DNA of 64,000 bases from Microtetraspora glauca (GTDB lineage: Bacteria > Actinomycetota > Actinomycetes > Streptosporangiales > Streptosporangiaceae), in contig BBYL01000006.1 in NCBI GenBank assembly GCA_001570385.1, forward strand, positions 434,001 through 498,000, in the 5' to 3' direction. Every line of letters starts with the position of its first letter. Within the stretch, counting starts at the first letter, position 1. Below are positions 1 through 8,756 of this stretch, piece after piece. The notes under the pieces are model-generated. The model did not search any database and was not told the DNA's origin. It saw nothing but the letters and a program-made list of their open reading frames with translations. The position numbers and the translations under genes were made by a program.

Positions 1-27
1 CCGGTCGAAGGTACTCGGCTCAGTCAT
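1..27 (-). CDS. 5' end of an unidentified gene, cut by window edge
   Basis: An ATG on the minus strand at 27 opens a frame reading MTEPSTFDR before the window ends. It is preceded by a good Shine-Dalgarno (GGGGAG, about 6 nt upstream). Its ATGA overlaps the TGA stop of the upstream metallopeptidase gene, so the two are probably translationally coupled. Too little is present to name it. Confidence 0.55.
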
Positions 28-2504
28 GGGGTTCTCCCCGATCGGTAGGTCGTGTCCAACCAGCTGTGCAGGGCGGGGTTGAGCCGGTGCACGATCAGCC
101 ATTTGCAGACGAAGCAGAACTCTGCCTCGTCGCCGGCCAGGTGCTGGTTGCGCATCTTGCAGGTGCCGGCCGGACGATAGACGTCGACGGAACTGTGGCC
201 GCCGCCCTCGTAGACGCCGATGGTGCTGCTGGTCGGTGAAGCGGGGGCGAAGCCGTTGATCTGCACGGGCGTGTCGGGGTCATCGTTCGGCACCGCCGAG
301 ATCACTGCGTTGAGCGGATCGCCGCCGACCAGCAGGTGGGCGCGGACCGGATCCTCGATCAGGTAGCGGGGGACGCCATTGCGGCCGGTCTGCGGGATGA
401 ACAGGACGGATCCCGGCCCGAAGAGGAACTTGTTCTCCGGCGGCACCGGCCCGGTCAGATCGAGAATCGGGAAGTCGTCCAGGACCCTCCCGCGTAGATC
501 CTCGATCAGGGTGGGGTCGACGTCGGGCCCGTCGACGGTGAACGGCAGTTGCCGCCCGGTGCTTCTAGGCCGGCTGAGACAGACCTTGGTGGTGGGGGTC
601 TGGGTCAGGGCGTTCTCCCAGAGCACCCGGTCCTCGGCCGGAACCTCGACCAGAATGCCACCCCCGCCAGGGGACCGCGTCACCGCCACAACCCGGGAGG
701 CCAGTCTGACCCGCCGCAGGTTGAACCATTTCACCTTGTTCGCGTCGAACTTCGAGGGTCTCTGTCCATGCTGGATGAAGTCCCGCGTCGTCAGGTTGTC
801 GTACTCGTACCATTCAACGCGAGCCTGGCCGGACGTCTCGTACTCGTCGCCGAGTCTGAAGCTGTGACCGAGCTCATGTGCGACGACGTCGGAGAACTTG
901 TCCTTGTCGAAGGGAATGCCGTCGACCGGGCGGAGGCGCCGCATCGCCAGCGGTGCCGGATCACCGGCGAAGGCATGGACCCTGGGGCTGTCGTACAGGG
1001 TGAGGCAGGCGAACCCATTCTCGATGTTCTCCCCGCCCTGCTTGTCGTCGTAGGCGACGATGACCACCAGTCCCCGGCTCGGCTTCAGCCGCTCCTCGAC
1101 CGGCACCCATTCCTCGCCCACGTTCCGGTGCGGTGCGTCCCGCTCGGCGAGCCCGCCGATGTAGCGGTAGACGGACGTCAGCGGGTTGTCCGCGCCCGGC
1201 CAGTACAGCTCTGGTGGGTGCCGCCGTGGGTCCAGGTGCATCGTCTGGGAGGTGCGGATATTGAAGAAGGAGTAGAGCCGTTGCACGAACTTGCGTATGT
1301 CGTCCTCGGAGGCGTTCGGGGCCGGCTTCGACACCTTGCCTAGGCGCGGCGTCTGGTCGGCGAGGCGCTGACCCAGGTGCAGGCCGAAAAAGGTGTCGCG
1401 GGTCTGGAGTGGGCCCGAAAACTGCTGCGCCTTCCACGCCTCCACCACGTCCTTATGCACCCGGTCGCTGTCAAAGTCCAGATGCTGGCTCGCCCATTCG
1501 GCCACCAGCGCGGCGCGGTCGCGGGACTCGCCCCATTTCGGCAGGCCGACCCGGTGCACGAGTTCCAGTACCTGGTAGTACCGCGGAACACGTGTATCGT
1601 CCTTTCCGTCGATCTTTTCAAGAATCTCGAACGGCACCGGCTTGGCCAGGTGCTTGCCAGACTGGTAGCACACCCGGTAGCCGCAGGTGAGCAACTCCTG
1701 GGTGGAGTCGGGGGCGGCCTGGTAGACGTTCATGCCGCGGAGCAGCCGGTTGAACGGCGCGTGGCGGGGCTTGGCCAGCCGGCCGCGGGCGATGAAGGCG
1801 GCGTGGGTGAAGTCCGGCTGGTTGAACGCCCGGAAGCCCTCGCTGAGGAAGAGCAGATTCGGCGCCTTGGCCGGATCGTGGACGCGGGAGTGCTCGACCC
1901 GGTCCAGGACCTCCCGGCGCTTGCCGTAATCCACCACCCGGACCGGGAGCCGCCGCTGCTTGTTGAGGAAGTCGCCGATCAGGTCGACCGGTTGCGCAGT
2001 CTCGGCTGTGCCACGCAGCCGGCCTTCCGGGGCGACCTCCACCGCCGGCCCGGTCGATGTCAACGGCACGTAGCCGTGCCCGGTGATGTCTCCGACCAGG
2101 TCGGTGCCGGTGTCGTCAGGGGTGAACCGGGCGTATATCGTCGGCTGCGCGTGGGCGAACTCGGGGTCCAGCGCGGTGGTGATCGAGTCGTTGCCGAACC
2201 ACCAGTCCTCGAACCCCGAATGCACCTGCAACCGGCCGACGATCGAGTACTCGCTCGCACTGCACTGAAACAGGTAGATCCCCGGCGTGGTAGCGGTGAT
2301 CTCTCCGTTGCTGATCGTGGGCGGGTTGTCGAAACGATGGCCGATCGGCGCGTACGGGGCGTAGAAATCGAATGTCGGATCGGTGACATCGTCAAACCGG
2401 TGCGGCTGATCATATTCGCCATCGCGGCGGTACTTCACCTTGATCTTGAGTTTCTTGCCGACCACCATGTGCAGATCGCAGTGCGGAAACAGAAGAAGAC
2501 TCAA
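24..2504 (-). CDS. Large putative zinc metallopeptidase (M64-like HExxH motif)
   Basis: A protein of about 826 residues from the chosen start. The clearest motif is VVAHELGHSFRLGDEYE, near residue 543. HExxH supplies two zinc ligands and the catalytic Glu, and the following GDEY resembles the M64 (IgA-peptidase-like) arrangement. The N-terminal ~170 residues look beta-rich and may be a binding domain. No signal peptide or membrane segment is obvious. The frame stays open up to an ATG at 2552, which has no SD. I chose the TTG at 2504 because GGGGGAG lies 4 nt upstream; ATG 2468 is a third option. It is transcribed away from the motif-rich region at 2.55-3.03 kb and overlaps the next minus-strand gene by an ATGA. 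Its substrate is unknown. Confidence 0.7.
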   Translation of the reverse strand: MSLLLFPHCDLHMVVGKKLKIKVKYRRDGEYDQPHRFDDVTDPTFDFYAPYAPIGHRFDNPPTISNGEITATTPGIYLFQCSASEYSIVGRLQVHSGFEDWWFGNDSITTALDPEFAHAQPTIYARFTPDDTGTDLVGDITGHGYVPLTSTGPAVEVAPEGRLRGTAETAQPVDLIGDFLNKQRRLPVRVVDYGKRREVLDRVEHSRVHDPAKAPNLLFLSEGFRAFNQPDFTHAAFIARGRLAKPRHAPFNRLLRGMNVYQAAPDSTQELLTCGYRVCYQSGKHLAKPVPFEILEKIDGKDDTRVPRYYQVLELVHRVGLPKWGESRDRAALVAEWASQHLDFDSDRVHKDVVEAWKAQQFSGPLQTRDTFFGLHLGQRLADQTPRLGKVSKPAPNASEDDIRKFVQRLYSFFNIRTSQTMHLDPRRHPPELYWPGADNPLTSVYRYIGGLAERDAPHRNVGEEWVPVEERLKPSRGLVVIVAYDDKQGGENIENGFACLTLYDSPRVHAFAGDPAPLAMRRLRPVDGIPFDKDKFSDVVAHELGHSFRLGDEYETSGQARVEWYEYDNLTTRDFIQHGQRPSKFDANKVKWFNLRRVRLASRVVAVTRSPGGGGILVEVPAEDRVLWENALTQTPTTKVCLSRPRSTGRQLPFTVDGPDVDPTLIEDLRGRVLDDFPILDLTGPVPPENKFLFGPGSVLFIPQTGRNGVPRYLIEDPVRAHLLVGGDPLNAVISAVPNDDPDTPVQINGFAPASPTSSTIGVYEGGGHSSVDVYRPAGTCKMRNQHLAGDEAEFCFVCKWLIVHRLNPALHSWLDTTYRSGRTP

Positions 2505-3033
2505 TATGCTCCCCCCCGGGAATTGGCTGTGAACGGCCGACCGGGGTTCCATCCGGTAGCGGCCGGCCGCCTGCCGCGCCCGTGGACCGGCCGGCGACCC
2601 CTTTTCCTATATGCCGTTCCATCCGGTTCCATCGGATGGAACGGCATGAATCGTCAGACCGGGGGGCGCACAGTTTCCTGATGAGTTCGTCGGGTGTCTT
2701 GGGCTCGGCGGCGCGTTCCTTCCGGCCCGTCTGGGAGAGCGGCGGAGGCGGGGCGAGGACTGCGGTACTGGTGGGGGGCGTAAGGGCGGCCTCGCGGGAT
2801 GTCCTTGGACGCAGATCGCGGAAAATGTTCCGCGCTGTTCCATTCGGTCCCTAGGTGGACATCTCGGGTCTTTCGCTATTTTGGCGACGGGTCACGAAAC
2901 AGGTCTTCACACGGTCGCGGTTGGCTTTCATTGTGGACGTGGAACCTGTGTGCTGCCGATCTCGCCGCTGTGGGGTGAGAGTACTGGGCGGGGGTTGTGA
3001 AGGCGCATCCGTGTGCGATCTCAGGGGGTTTCG
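2505..3033. promoter_or_regulatory. Divergent intergenic region with repeated GTTCCATCCGG elements
   Basis: No convincing gene lies between the metallopeptidase (minus) and the TPR protein (plus). The element GTTCCATCCGG occurs at 2546-2556 and 2616-2626. A GTTCCATCGG variant starts at 2626, an inverted copy ends at 2642, and a one-mismatch copy lies at 2837-2847. The copies around 2611-2647 form a perfect 15-bp inverted repeat (arms 2611-2625 and 2633-2647) with a 7-nt loop. Because the flanking genes are divergent, an operator is more likely than a terminator. Another inverted copy sits before the TetR gene at 5087-5097. Confidence 0.55.
2611..2647. repeat. Perfect 15-bp inverted repeat, 7-nt loop (putative operator)
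   Basis: The arm ATGCCGTTCCATCCG (2611-2625) is exactly complementary to 2633-2647. The loop itself contains the start of a further GTTCCAT copy. It lies in the upstream region of the minus-strand metallopeptidase gene. Binding of a dimeric regulator is inferred. Confidence 0.6.
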
Positions 3034-4971
3034 TTGACCACGGAGGGGTTGCCGACGGGGTACGGCGGGATGGGCTCGGATGACGTACTGCTGAAAGGAG
3101 AGTTCGCGCTCCACACCAGGGGCGATCTGCGGCGCAGCAGGCGGCTGCTGGATGAGGCCTACCGCGAGGCGGACCGGCAGGGGGACGGCCCGAGGCTGGC
3201 CCGCGCGGCGTTGGGGCTCGGCGGTGTCTGGGTTCATGAACACCGCGCGGCAGCGGAGGCGGGGGTGGTCCGTGCCCGCCAGCTCCACGCTCTGAGCGTG
3301 ATCGATCCGCGATCATCACTGGCACTGCGCCTGCGCGTCCGACTGTGCGCGGAGGATGATTACCGGAGCGGCCGGCATGACCGGATCCTTGAGATCCTGG
3401 CGCAGGTCAGAGGCACGGGTGACCCTGTGGCGCTGGCGGAGGCGTTGAGCCTGGCCCACCACTGTGTTCTCGGTCCGGCAGAGGGCGCCATCCGTCTGGA
3501 GCTGGCCGAGGAACTGATCAGCCAAGCCGCTCATACGGCCCGCCGCGGGGATCTGTTGATGGGCCTGATGTGGCGAACCGCCGATCTGTTCTTGGCCGCC
3601 GATCCGCACGCGGAGCGTAGCCTGACGGAGCTGCGTTCCGTCCTGGCGGGAGGCGAACACCTGGCGGTCGGGTTCGTCGCCAGCGCGATGGAGGTCATGC
3701 TCAGCATCCGCGCGGGCCGATTCGCGCAGGCGGAGTCGATGGCGGCTACGTGCGCGGAGCGCGGGGACCTGGCAGGGGATGTTGATGCTCTCGGCTGGTA
3801 CTGCGAGCACCTGGGCACGATCCGGTGGTATCAGGGCCGTATCGGTGAACTGGTAGGAGTGATCTCCGATCTGGCACATTCCCCCATACACAGCGCGGTG
3901 GACAGCACCTATCTCGCCGCCTTGGCCGTGGCCGCCGCCACCGCGGGAGAGCACCGATTAGCCGTGCACATGCTGGCGCGCGTTCTCGGCCGGGATCTGT
4001 CTGACCTCCCCCACTCCAGCAGTTGGCTCCCCACGATGTACTGCGTTGTCGAGGCGGCATATCTGCTTCACGACACCGAGGCCGCCGCCCACGCCTACAC
4101 TCTGCTCAGCCCGTTCGCCGATCTCCCGGTCATCAGCAGCCTTGGCGTCACCTGTCTCGGGTCCGTCCACCACTCCCTGGCCACAAGCGCCCTGACAGTC
4201 GGCGATGCGGATCGTGCCATTGACCATTTCCGCAAGGCCATCCGCGCCAACCAGGCGCTGGGCCACTGGCCTGCGGCCATCCTGTCCCGGTGGCGACTCG
4301 GACACGCGCTCGCGCGCGGACACGGGTCAGGCCATGGCGAGGCCCGGCGGGAGTTGGCTCGGGCTGAACAGGAGGCGCTCAGTCTCGGCATGGAGTTGCC
4401 CTCGGAGAAGGATCCGCCCGCCGAGGACGCGGTGGCCATCTGCACCTGCAGACGTCGGGGGCGCGCGTGGCAGATCGAGCTTCAGGGCCGGACCGTGGTA
4501 GTCGAGAACCGCATCGGGATGCGGCACCTGGCGACTCTTATCGCCAACCCTGGCCGGGAGATCCCCGCAGCCGACCTGGCCGTAGGGGCGGGCCCGGCAC
4601 CTCACGATTCCTTCTCGTCCCAGCCGATCATTGACTCCGTAGCGAAGCGCACGTTCACAGATCGATTGGCGCAGCTGCAGGAGGACATCGACGACTCCGA
4701 GTCGATGAACGACCTCGAGCGCGCCACGTCGCTACGCCGCGAACGCGACTGGCTGATCGATGAGTTGACTACCGCCACCGGTCTCAAAGGACGGATGCGC
4801 GAGTTCACCGGTAGCGATGAACGGGCCAGGGTCGCGGTGAGCAAAGCGGTCAAGCGGGCGATCAGCCGAATCACGGAGATCGATCCAGTGGTCGGCGCAC
4901 ACCTGGACGAGACCGTGGAGACCGGGCACCGCTGCTGTTATCGCCCTCGGTCGGACAGGCACGGCGCCTGA
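3034..4971 (+). CDS. TPR-type regulator-like protein with winged-helix-like C-terminus
   Basis: About 645 residues. Residues ~20-430 are a run of alpha-helical hairpins typical of TPR/MalT-like superhelical domains, rich in Ala, Leu and Arg. The C-terminal ~170 residues contain a segment around ENRIGMRHLATLIANPGREI and end in VSKAVKRAISRITEIDPVVG. This resembles the C-terminal module of actinobacterial TPR/ATPase-type regulators, but no ATPase P-loop is present here. The TTG at 3034 is preferred over the GTG at 3013 because AGGGGG lies 5 nt before it. It is followed by 150 nt and then the TetR gene. Function is unknown; a signalling or scaffold role is a guess. Confidence 0.6.
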   Translation: MTTEGLPTGYGGMGSDDVLLKGEFALHTRGDLRRSRRLLDEAYREADRQGDGPRLARAALGLGGVWVHEHRAAAEAGVVRARQLHALSVIDPRSSLALRLRVRLCAEDDYRSGRHDRILEILAQVRGTGDPVALAEALSLAHHCVLGPAEGAIRLELAEELISQAAHTARRGDLLMGLMWRTADLFLAADPHAERSLTELRSVLAGGEHLAVGFVASAMEVMLSIRAGRFAQAESMAATCAERGDLAGDVDALGWYCEHLGTIRWYQGRIGELVGVISDLAHSPIHSAVDSTYLAALAVAAATAGEHRLAVHMLARVLGRDLSDLPHSSSWLPTMYCVVEAAYLLHDTEAAAHAYTLLSPFADLPVISSLGVTCLGSVHHSLATSALTVGDADRAIDHFRKAIRANQALGHWPAAILSRWRLGHALARGHGSGHGEARRELARAEQEALSLGMELPSEKDPPAEDAVAICTCRRRGRAWQIELQGRTVVVENRIGMRHLATLIANPGREIPAADLAVGAGPAPHDSFSSQPIIDSVAKRTFTDRLAQLQEDIDDSESMNDLERATSLRRERDWLIDELTTATGLKGRMREFTGSDERARVAVSKAVKRAISRITEIDPVVGAHLDETVETGHRCCYRPRSDRHGA

Positions 4972-5070
4972 CCGACGGCCTCGCGCTGTCGCCACGCGTC
5001 GTGCCGTCCCAGTGAGCGAGAACGTACGCGGCCGGTTTCTTCTGCCCTGATAGAAACAGGCATTCACCCG

Positions 5071-5097
5071 CATAACGCGTGTTATGCCGGATGGAAC
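5071..5097. promoter_or_regulatory. Putative operator upstream of the TetR gene
   Basis: The inverted repeat CATAAC-GCGT-GTTATG (5071-5086) is directly followed by an inverted copy of the GTTCCATCCGG element (5087-5097). Both lie 28-54 nt before the TetR start codon, a typical position for autoregulation. The same element occurs in the 2.5-2.85 kb promoter region. The binding protein is not known. Confidence 0.5.
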
Positions 5098-5124
5098 GCT
5101 TGATATGAGGCGGAAGGCCGAACT

Positions 5125-5763
5125 GTGTCACGTGATATCGGGGAGATCAAAGTCAGGGCCCGGCAGGCGGCTGAGGAGACCCGCCGACAGATGATCGCCG
5201 AGTGCACCTGCCGAGTTGTCTCTGAGGAGGGGCTGGAAGGCGTGACCCTACGCCGCGTCGCCGAGGAACTCGGATGCACGACCGGTTTGGTGACGCACTA
5301 CTTCCCGGCCAAGGAGGACCTGCTGGAGGCGGCGCTGCGCAGTGCGTACGCCGAGCTGGCCCGGCTCGTTGAGGGCGGGGGCCCGCTGTCCTGCCTGGAC
5401 GACTGGGTGGACAGGTTCGTCGACATCCTCCCGACCGACGAGACGCGGCGGCGGTTCTGGCGGGTGCTCGTCGCCTTCCAGGCCGCGGCGATGAACAGTG
5501 AGCGGCTGGCCGAGGTCCAGCGCCACTATGCCGATCACCACAAGCCCTGGCTGCGCCGCCTGGTACGGCGGGCTCTGCCCGACGCGGCAGCGCCGGATTT
5601 GGTCGATTCCGTGACTGAGGCGCTGTGGGTGCTGGCGGACGGCGTCGGCATCGCGGCGGCCGTCAACCCCGAGCACCTTCCCCCGGAACACGTCGCCACC
5701 GTGATGAAAGGTGCGTGGCGCGGCTTGGTCGGTTCCCCTATTCCGACAAGGAGCGTTGACTGA
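5125..5763 (+). CDS. TetR/AcrR family transcriptional regulator
   Basis: 212 residues. The N-terminal TetR helix-turn-helix spans residues ~15-65 (VTLRRVAEELGCTTGLVTHYF, then KEDLLEAAL). The C-terminal ligand and dimer domain has the usual length. GTG start with GGAAGG 7 nt upstream. The TGA stop overlaps the ATG of the next gene by one base (TGATG), so the regulator and the saccharopine-dehydrogenase-like enzyme are probably co-translated. An inverted repeat upstream at 5071-5086 may be its own operator. The ligand is unknown. Confidence 0.9.
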   Translation: MSRDIGEIKVRARQAAEETRRQMIAECTCRVVSEEGLEGVTLRRVAEELGCTTGLVTHYFPAKEDLLEAALRSAYAELARLVEGGGPLSCLDDWVDRFVDILPTDETRRRFWRVLVAFQAAAMNSERLAEVQRHYADHHKPWLRRLVRRALPDAAAPDLVDSVTEALWVLADGVGIAAAVNPEHLPPEHVATVMKGAWRGLVGSPIPTRSVD

Positions 5764-6947
5764 TGAAACTGGTCATTTTGAGTTGCGGATCGGTCGCGAG
5801 CGACGTCGCCAGGCGGATCGCCGTCGGCGGCGGCTTCGACGAGATGGTGGTGGCCGACGTGAGGGGCGAGTTGGCCGACTCGGTGGCCGCGAGCATCGGA
5901 TCACCGAAGGTGACGTCGGCGCGATTCGACGCGACCGACCCCGACTCGCTCGCCGCGGTGGTGCGCGGTGCCGACATCGTGTTCAACGGGGTCGGGCCCT
6001 ACTACAGGCACGGCATTCCGATCCTGGAAGGCGTGCTCGCGGCGGGTGCGCACTATGTCGACGTCTGCGACGAGTTCGATGTCGCGGAAGAGCTGATAAC
6101 GAACACGCGTTACGACGAGGCGGCGAAAAAGGCGGGTCTGACCGTGCTGACCGGCATCGGCGCCTCTCCCGGTCTGACGAACCTGCTGGCTCGCTGGGCC
6201 GTCGACTCGCTCGACAGCGCTCACTCCGTGCACGTGGTGCTCGGGCTTCCCCTGGGGGTCGACATGGGGTCCACCATCAACGAGCACATGCTGCACTCGT
6301 TCGACGGGGAGATCACCCAGTTCCTGGACGGCCGCTATCAGAAGGTGCCCGGGTGGGGTGATCCTCGGCAGTTCGAGCTGTTCCCGCCGTTCCCGTCCCA
6401 CCACCGGTTCGGGTTCATGGGCCATCCGGAGTCGATCACGGTTCCGCACTTCGTGACGGGCCTGCGCGAGGCCACTTCGCGGTTCACCTGGTTCCAGCAG
6501 GAGGGGGTCGAGCTCTACCGGACGCTGGCCCGGCTCGGGCTGACCAGTACCGAAGAACTGGAGGGCCTGCCGGTCTCCCCACGCGCGTTCCTGTCCAGAT
6601 TCATGGCCACCGACCACGGCAGGCATGCGATGTCCGCGGACATGGGGGACGCCGTCAACGGCAACGTCTGGCACGTCGAGGCCGAAGGAGAGCTGGAGGG
6701 GGCGCCGGCCAAGGTGGTGTTCGAGGCGCATGTTCTGTTCGACCGGCGGCGGGCGGCCTCCGGCGCCGCGCTGACCGCCATCCCCGCCGCCGCCGGGGTC
6801 CGGCAGCTGATGGAGGGCAGGATCACCCGTCGCGGCGTGGTGGCCCCGGAGGGCTGCATCGACCCCGAACTCTTCGTACGCGCGGCGTACGCGGAGATGG
6901 GCGTCCCGCTGTACCGGCGCGTCGTGCGGACCGAACAACTCCGCTGA
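5763..6947 (+). CDS. Saccharopine dehydrogenase-like NAD(P)-binding oxidoreductase
   Basis: 394 residues. The N-terminus (MKLVILSCGSVASDVARRIA) is a Rossmann fold with a degenerate glycine motif. It is followed by FNGVGPYYRHGIPILEGVLAAG and HYVDVCDE, typical of the saccharopine dehydrogenase NADP-binding family. Members of this fold act on lysine and polyamine metabolism, but many are uncharacterised enzymes in catabolic clusters. Translationally coupled to the TetR gene. A DAO-type flavoenzyme follows after 250 nt, so a small catabolic operon is likely. Substrate unknown. Confidence 0.8.
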   Translation: MKLVILSCGSVASDVARRIAVGGGFDEMVVADVRGELADSVAASIGSPKVTSARFDATDPDSLAAVVRGADIVFNGVGPYYRHGIPILEGVLAAGAHYVDVCDEFDVAEELITNTRYDEAAKKAGLTVLTGIGASPGLTNLLARWAVDSLDSAHSVHVVLGLPLGVDMGSTINEHMLHSFDGEITQFLDGRYQKVPGWGDPRQFELFPPFPSHHRFGFMGHPESITVPHFVTGLREATSRFTWFQQEGVELYRTLARLGLTSTEELEGLPVSPRAFLSRFMATDHGRHAMSADMGDAVNGNVWHVEAEGELEGAPAKVVFEAHVLFDRRRAASGAALTAIPAAAGVRQLMEGRITRRGVVAPEGCIDPELFVRAAYAEMGVPLYRRVVRTEQLR

Positions 6948-7200
6948 TCGACATGCCGCGGCGGCGGAGTGCTTCCGCTGCCGGCTGACCGGAGCGCCTC
7001 GACGCACCGGCCGGCCGACCGGGCACATGGCCGTAGTCCAGGTCCCCGAAAAAGACATTCCGGCCGTTCGCCCGGCACAAGGGGCGGACGAGGCGCTTTC
7101 ACCTGGCGTGACGGCGAGCCGGCGGCCGAGAGAAAGAACCGATCACCAGTCCGCGGCATGCGGTCGCGCGCACATCCGTAGAAGACGACAAGGAACTCTC

Positions 7201-8406
7201 ATGCGGCAGGACAGGTTCGACACCATAGTGGTTGGCGCCGGCCCCATCGGCGCGGCGACCTCGCGGCATCTGGCCGAACAGGGCGCCGACGTCCTGGTCG
7301 TGGGGCCGGCCGAGCCCGCCGGGTTCGCCGACCACACGGGCGTGTGGGCGGGTCACTACGATCAGGGGCGACTCGCGCACGTACTCGAATTCCCCTTGGT
7401 CGCGGGAATTCTCGGCAATCGGTCCCGACGGCGGTTCGCCGCGCTCCAGGAGCGCACTGGGATCGAGTTCGCGCTCCCGGTGGAGTCGGTCACCGTCATG
7501 CCCGGCGGCCCCCTGCGGGACCAGGGCGGCACGTGGTTCGACCTGGACAGGCTGAAGGCCAACGCGGACGATCTCAACGTTGAGGTCCACCGGCTGGACG
7601 AGGCCGAGCTGCGCCGGCAGTACCCCGATCTGCGGTTCGAACCGGCTCATGCCGCGTTGGTGCAGAGGGACGCATTGATCGTCAACCCTCGGGCATTGAC
7701 CCGCGCCGAACTCGCCGCCGCCTGCGCCGCAGGGGCGCGACTGGTCCGAGACGAGATCGTCAGCGTCCGCGACGTCGGCGGCGGGGCCGACGTCACCAGT
7801 CGCTCGGGAGCCACCTGGTCGGCCCGCTCCGTGGTCCTCGCCACCGGCGCGGCGAGCAACGTCACCGGTCTGCTGCCCCGCCCGCTGGCGATGGACACCT
7901 TCGGCGCCACGGTCGTTCTGGTCGAAGTGGCCGGTCCGGACGCCGTGCGGCTCCCCGCGCTCATGTACATGAAGGTGCGGGGCTCGAAGGCACTCTACGG
8001 GGGAATCGTCATGCAGCCGCTGCTTTATCCGGACGGGAAGTGGTACGTCAAATGCGCAGGGTCGAGCGTGCTGGACACGCCGCTGCGATCCGCCGAGGAC
8101 ATCGCTCGCTGGGTGCGGACCGGAGGTCGTCAGGACGACCTCGCCGAAGCCCTCGCGCTGCTCACGGAGCTGGTGCCCGGGAAGGAATTCGGGCCCGCCC
8201 GCACCCGTCCCTGCCTGGTCTCGGCCAACCACAGCGGCGCGCCCTACATCGATCACGTCGACGAGAACATCGTGATCGCTGTAGAGGGTGAGCGGGGCGC
8301 CATGGCCGCGGACGAGATCGGTCGCCTGGCAGCACGCCTGGTGGCCGACGGCCAGTGGACCGACAACATCCCAGGACAGATCTTCCGGGCACGCTGGGCG
8401 GATTGA
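7201..8406 (+). CDS. FAD-dependent oxidoreductase of the DAO (D-amino-acid oxidase/sarcosine oxidase) family
   Basis: 401 residues from an ATG with AAGGA about 8 nt upstream. The FAD dinucleotide-binding motif is at the N-terminus (TIVVGAGPIGAATSRHLAEQG), and the C-terminal half has the substrate-domain pattern of glycine/sarcosine oxidase-like enzymes. The frame is open further upstream, but that stretch lacks a start with an SD. Family members oxidise amines, amino acids or 2-hydroxyacids; the substrate here is not apparent. Probably co-regulated with the TetR/saccharopine-like pair 250 nt upstream. Confidence 0.85.
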   Translation: MRQDRFDTIVVGAGPIGAATSRHLAEQGADVLVVGPAEPAGFADHTGVWAGHYDQGRLAHVLEFPLVAGILGNRSRRRFAALQERTGIEFALPVESVTVMPGGPLRDQGGTWFDLDRLKANADDLNVEVHRLDEAELRRQYPDLRFEPAHAALVQRDALIVNPRALTRAELAAACAAGARLVRDEIVSVRDVGGGADVTSRSGATWSARSVVLATGAASNVTGLLPRPLAMDTFGATVVLVEVAGPDAVRLPALMYMKVRGSKALYGGIVMQPLLYPDGKWYVKCAGSSVLDTPLRSAEDIARWVRTGGRQDDLAEALALLTELVPGKEFGPARTRPCLVSANHSGAPYIDHVDENIVIAVEGERGAMAADEIGRLAARLVADGQWTDNIPGQIFRARWAD

Positions 8407-8491
8407 GCGGTCCTCCGCGCGGCCCGCTGCTGTCGATGAGCGGCGATGACTTACCGAAGGGCTTCCGCAGCGGTCCGTTCGCCGCGTTCGC

Positions 8492-8611
8492 GTTCAGAAA
8501 ACCTGCCAGTCGCACATGCAGCGGCGCGGCGGCGGCAGCATCGTCAACCTCGTGACCTCGGCGATGGTCCGGTGGGATCTCGCGACCTACGCCCACGTGG
8601 CGGCGGGCGGG
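8492..8611 (+). pseudogene. Internal fragment of an SDR gene (remnant)
   Basis: The frame through 8516 reads QSHMQRRGGGSIVNLVTSAM, the beta5/active-Ser region of a classical short-chain dehydrogenase. Neither the N-terminal cofactor motif nor the YxxxK motif is present in frame. It sits in the 350-nt gap between the flavoenzyme and the binding-protein gene. It most likely marks a deleted SDR gene. Confidence 0.5.
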
Positions 8612-8756
8612 CCTTCTTCGGCTGAGCCGCGCCGTTCCCCAGACTCCACTCACTCCCAGGCGTACACCCACCCGCGGCCAGCACCCACCACTGGGCAGCG
8701 CTGTCCCCCCAGAGAGCCCCCCGCCTTCGGGCGGTCGGTGAAAAGGAGAACCCCGG

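Noticed and set aside
7027..7200. In-frame upstream extension of the DAO-family gene
   Set aside because: No SD at 7027, the sequence lacks the hydrophobic beta-strand pattern, and the FAD motif begins right after ATG 7201.
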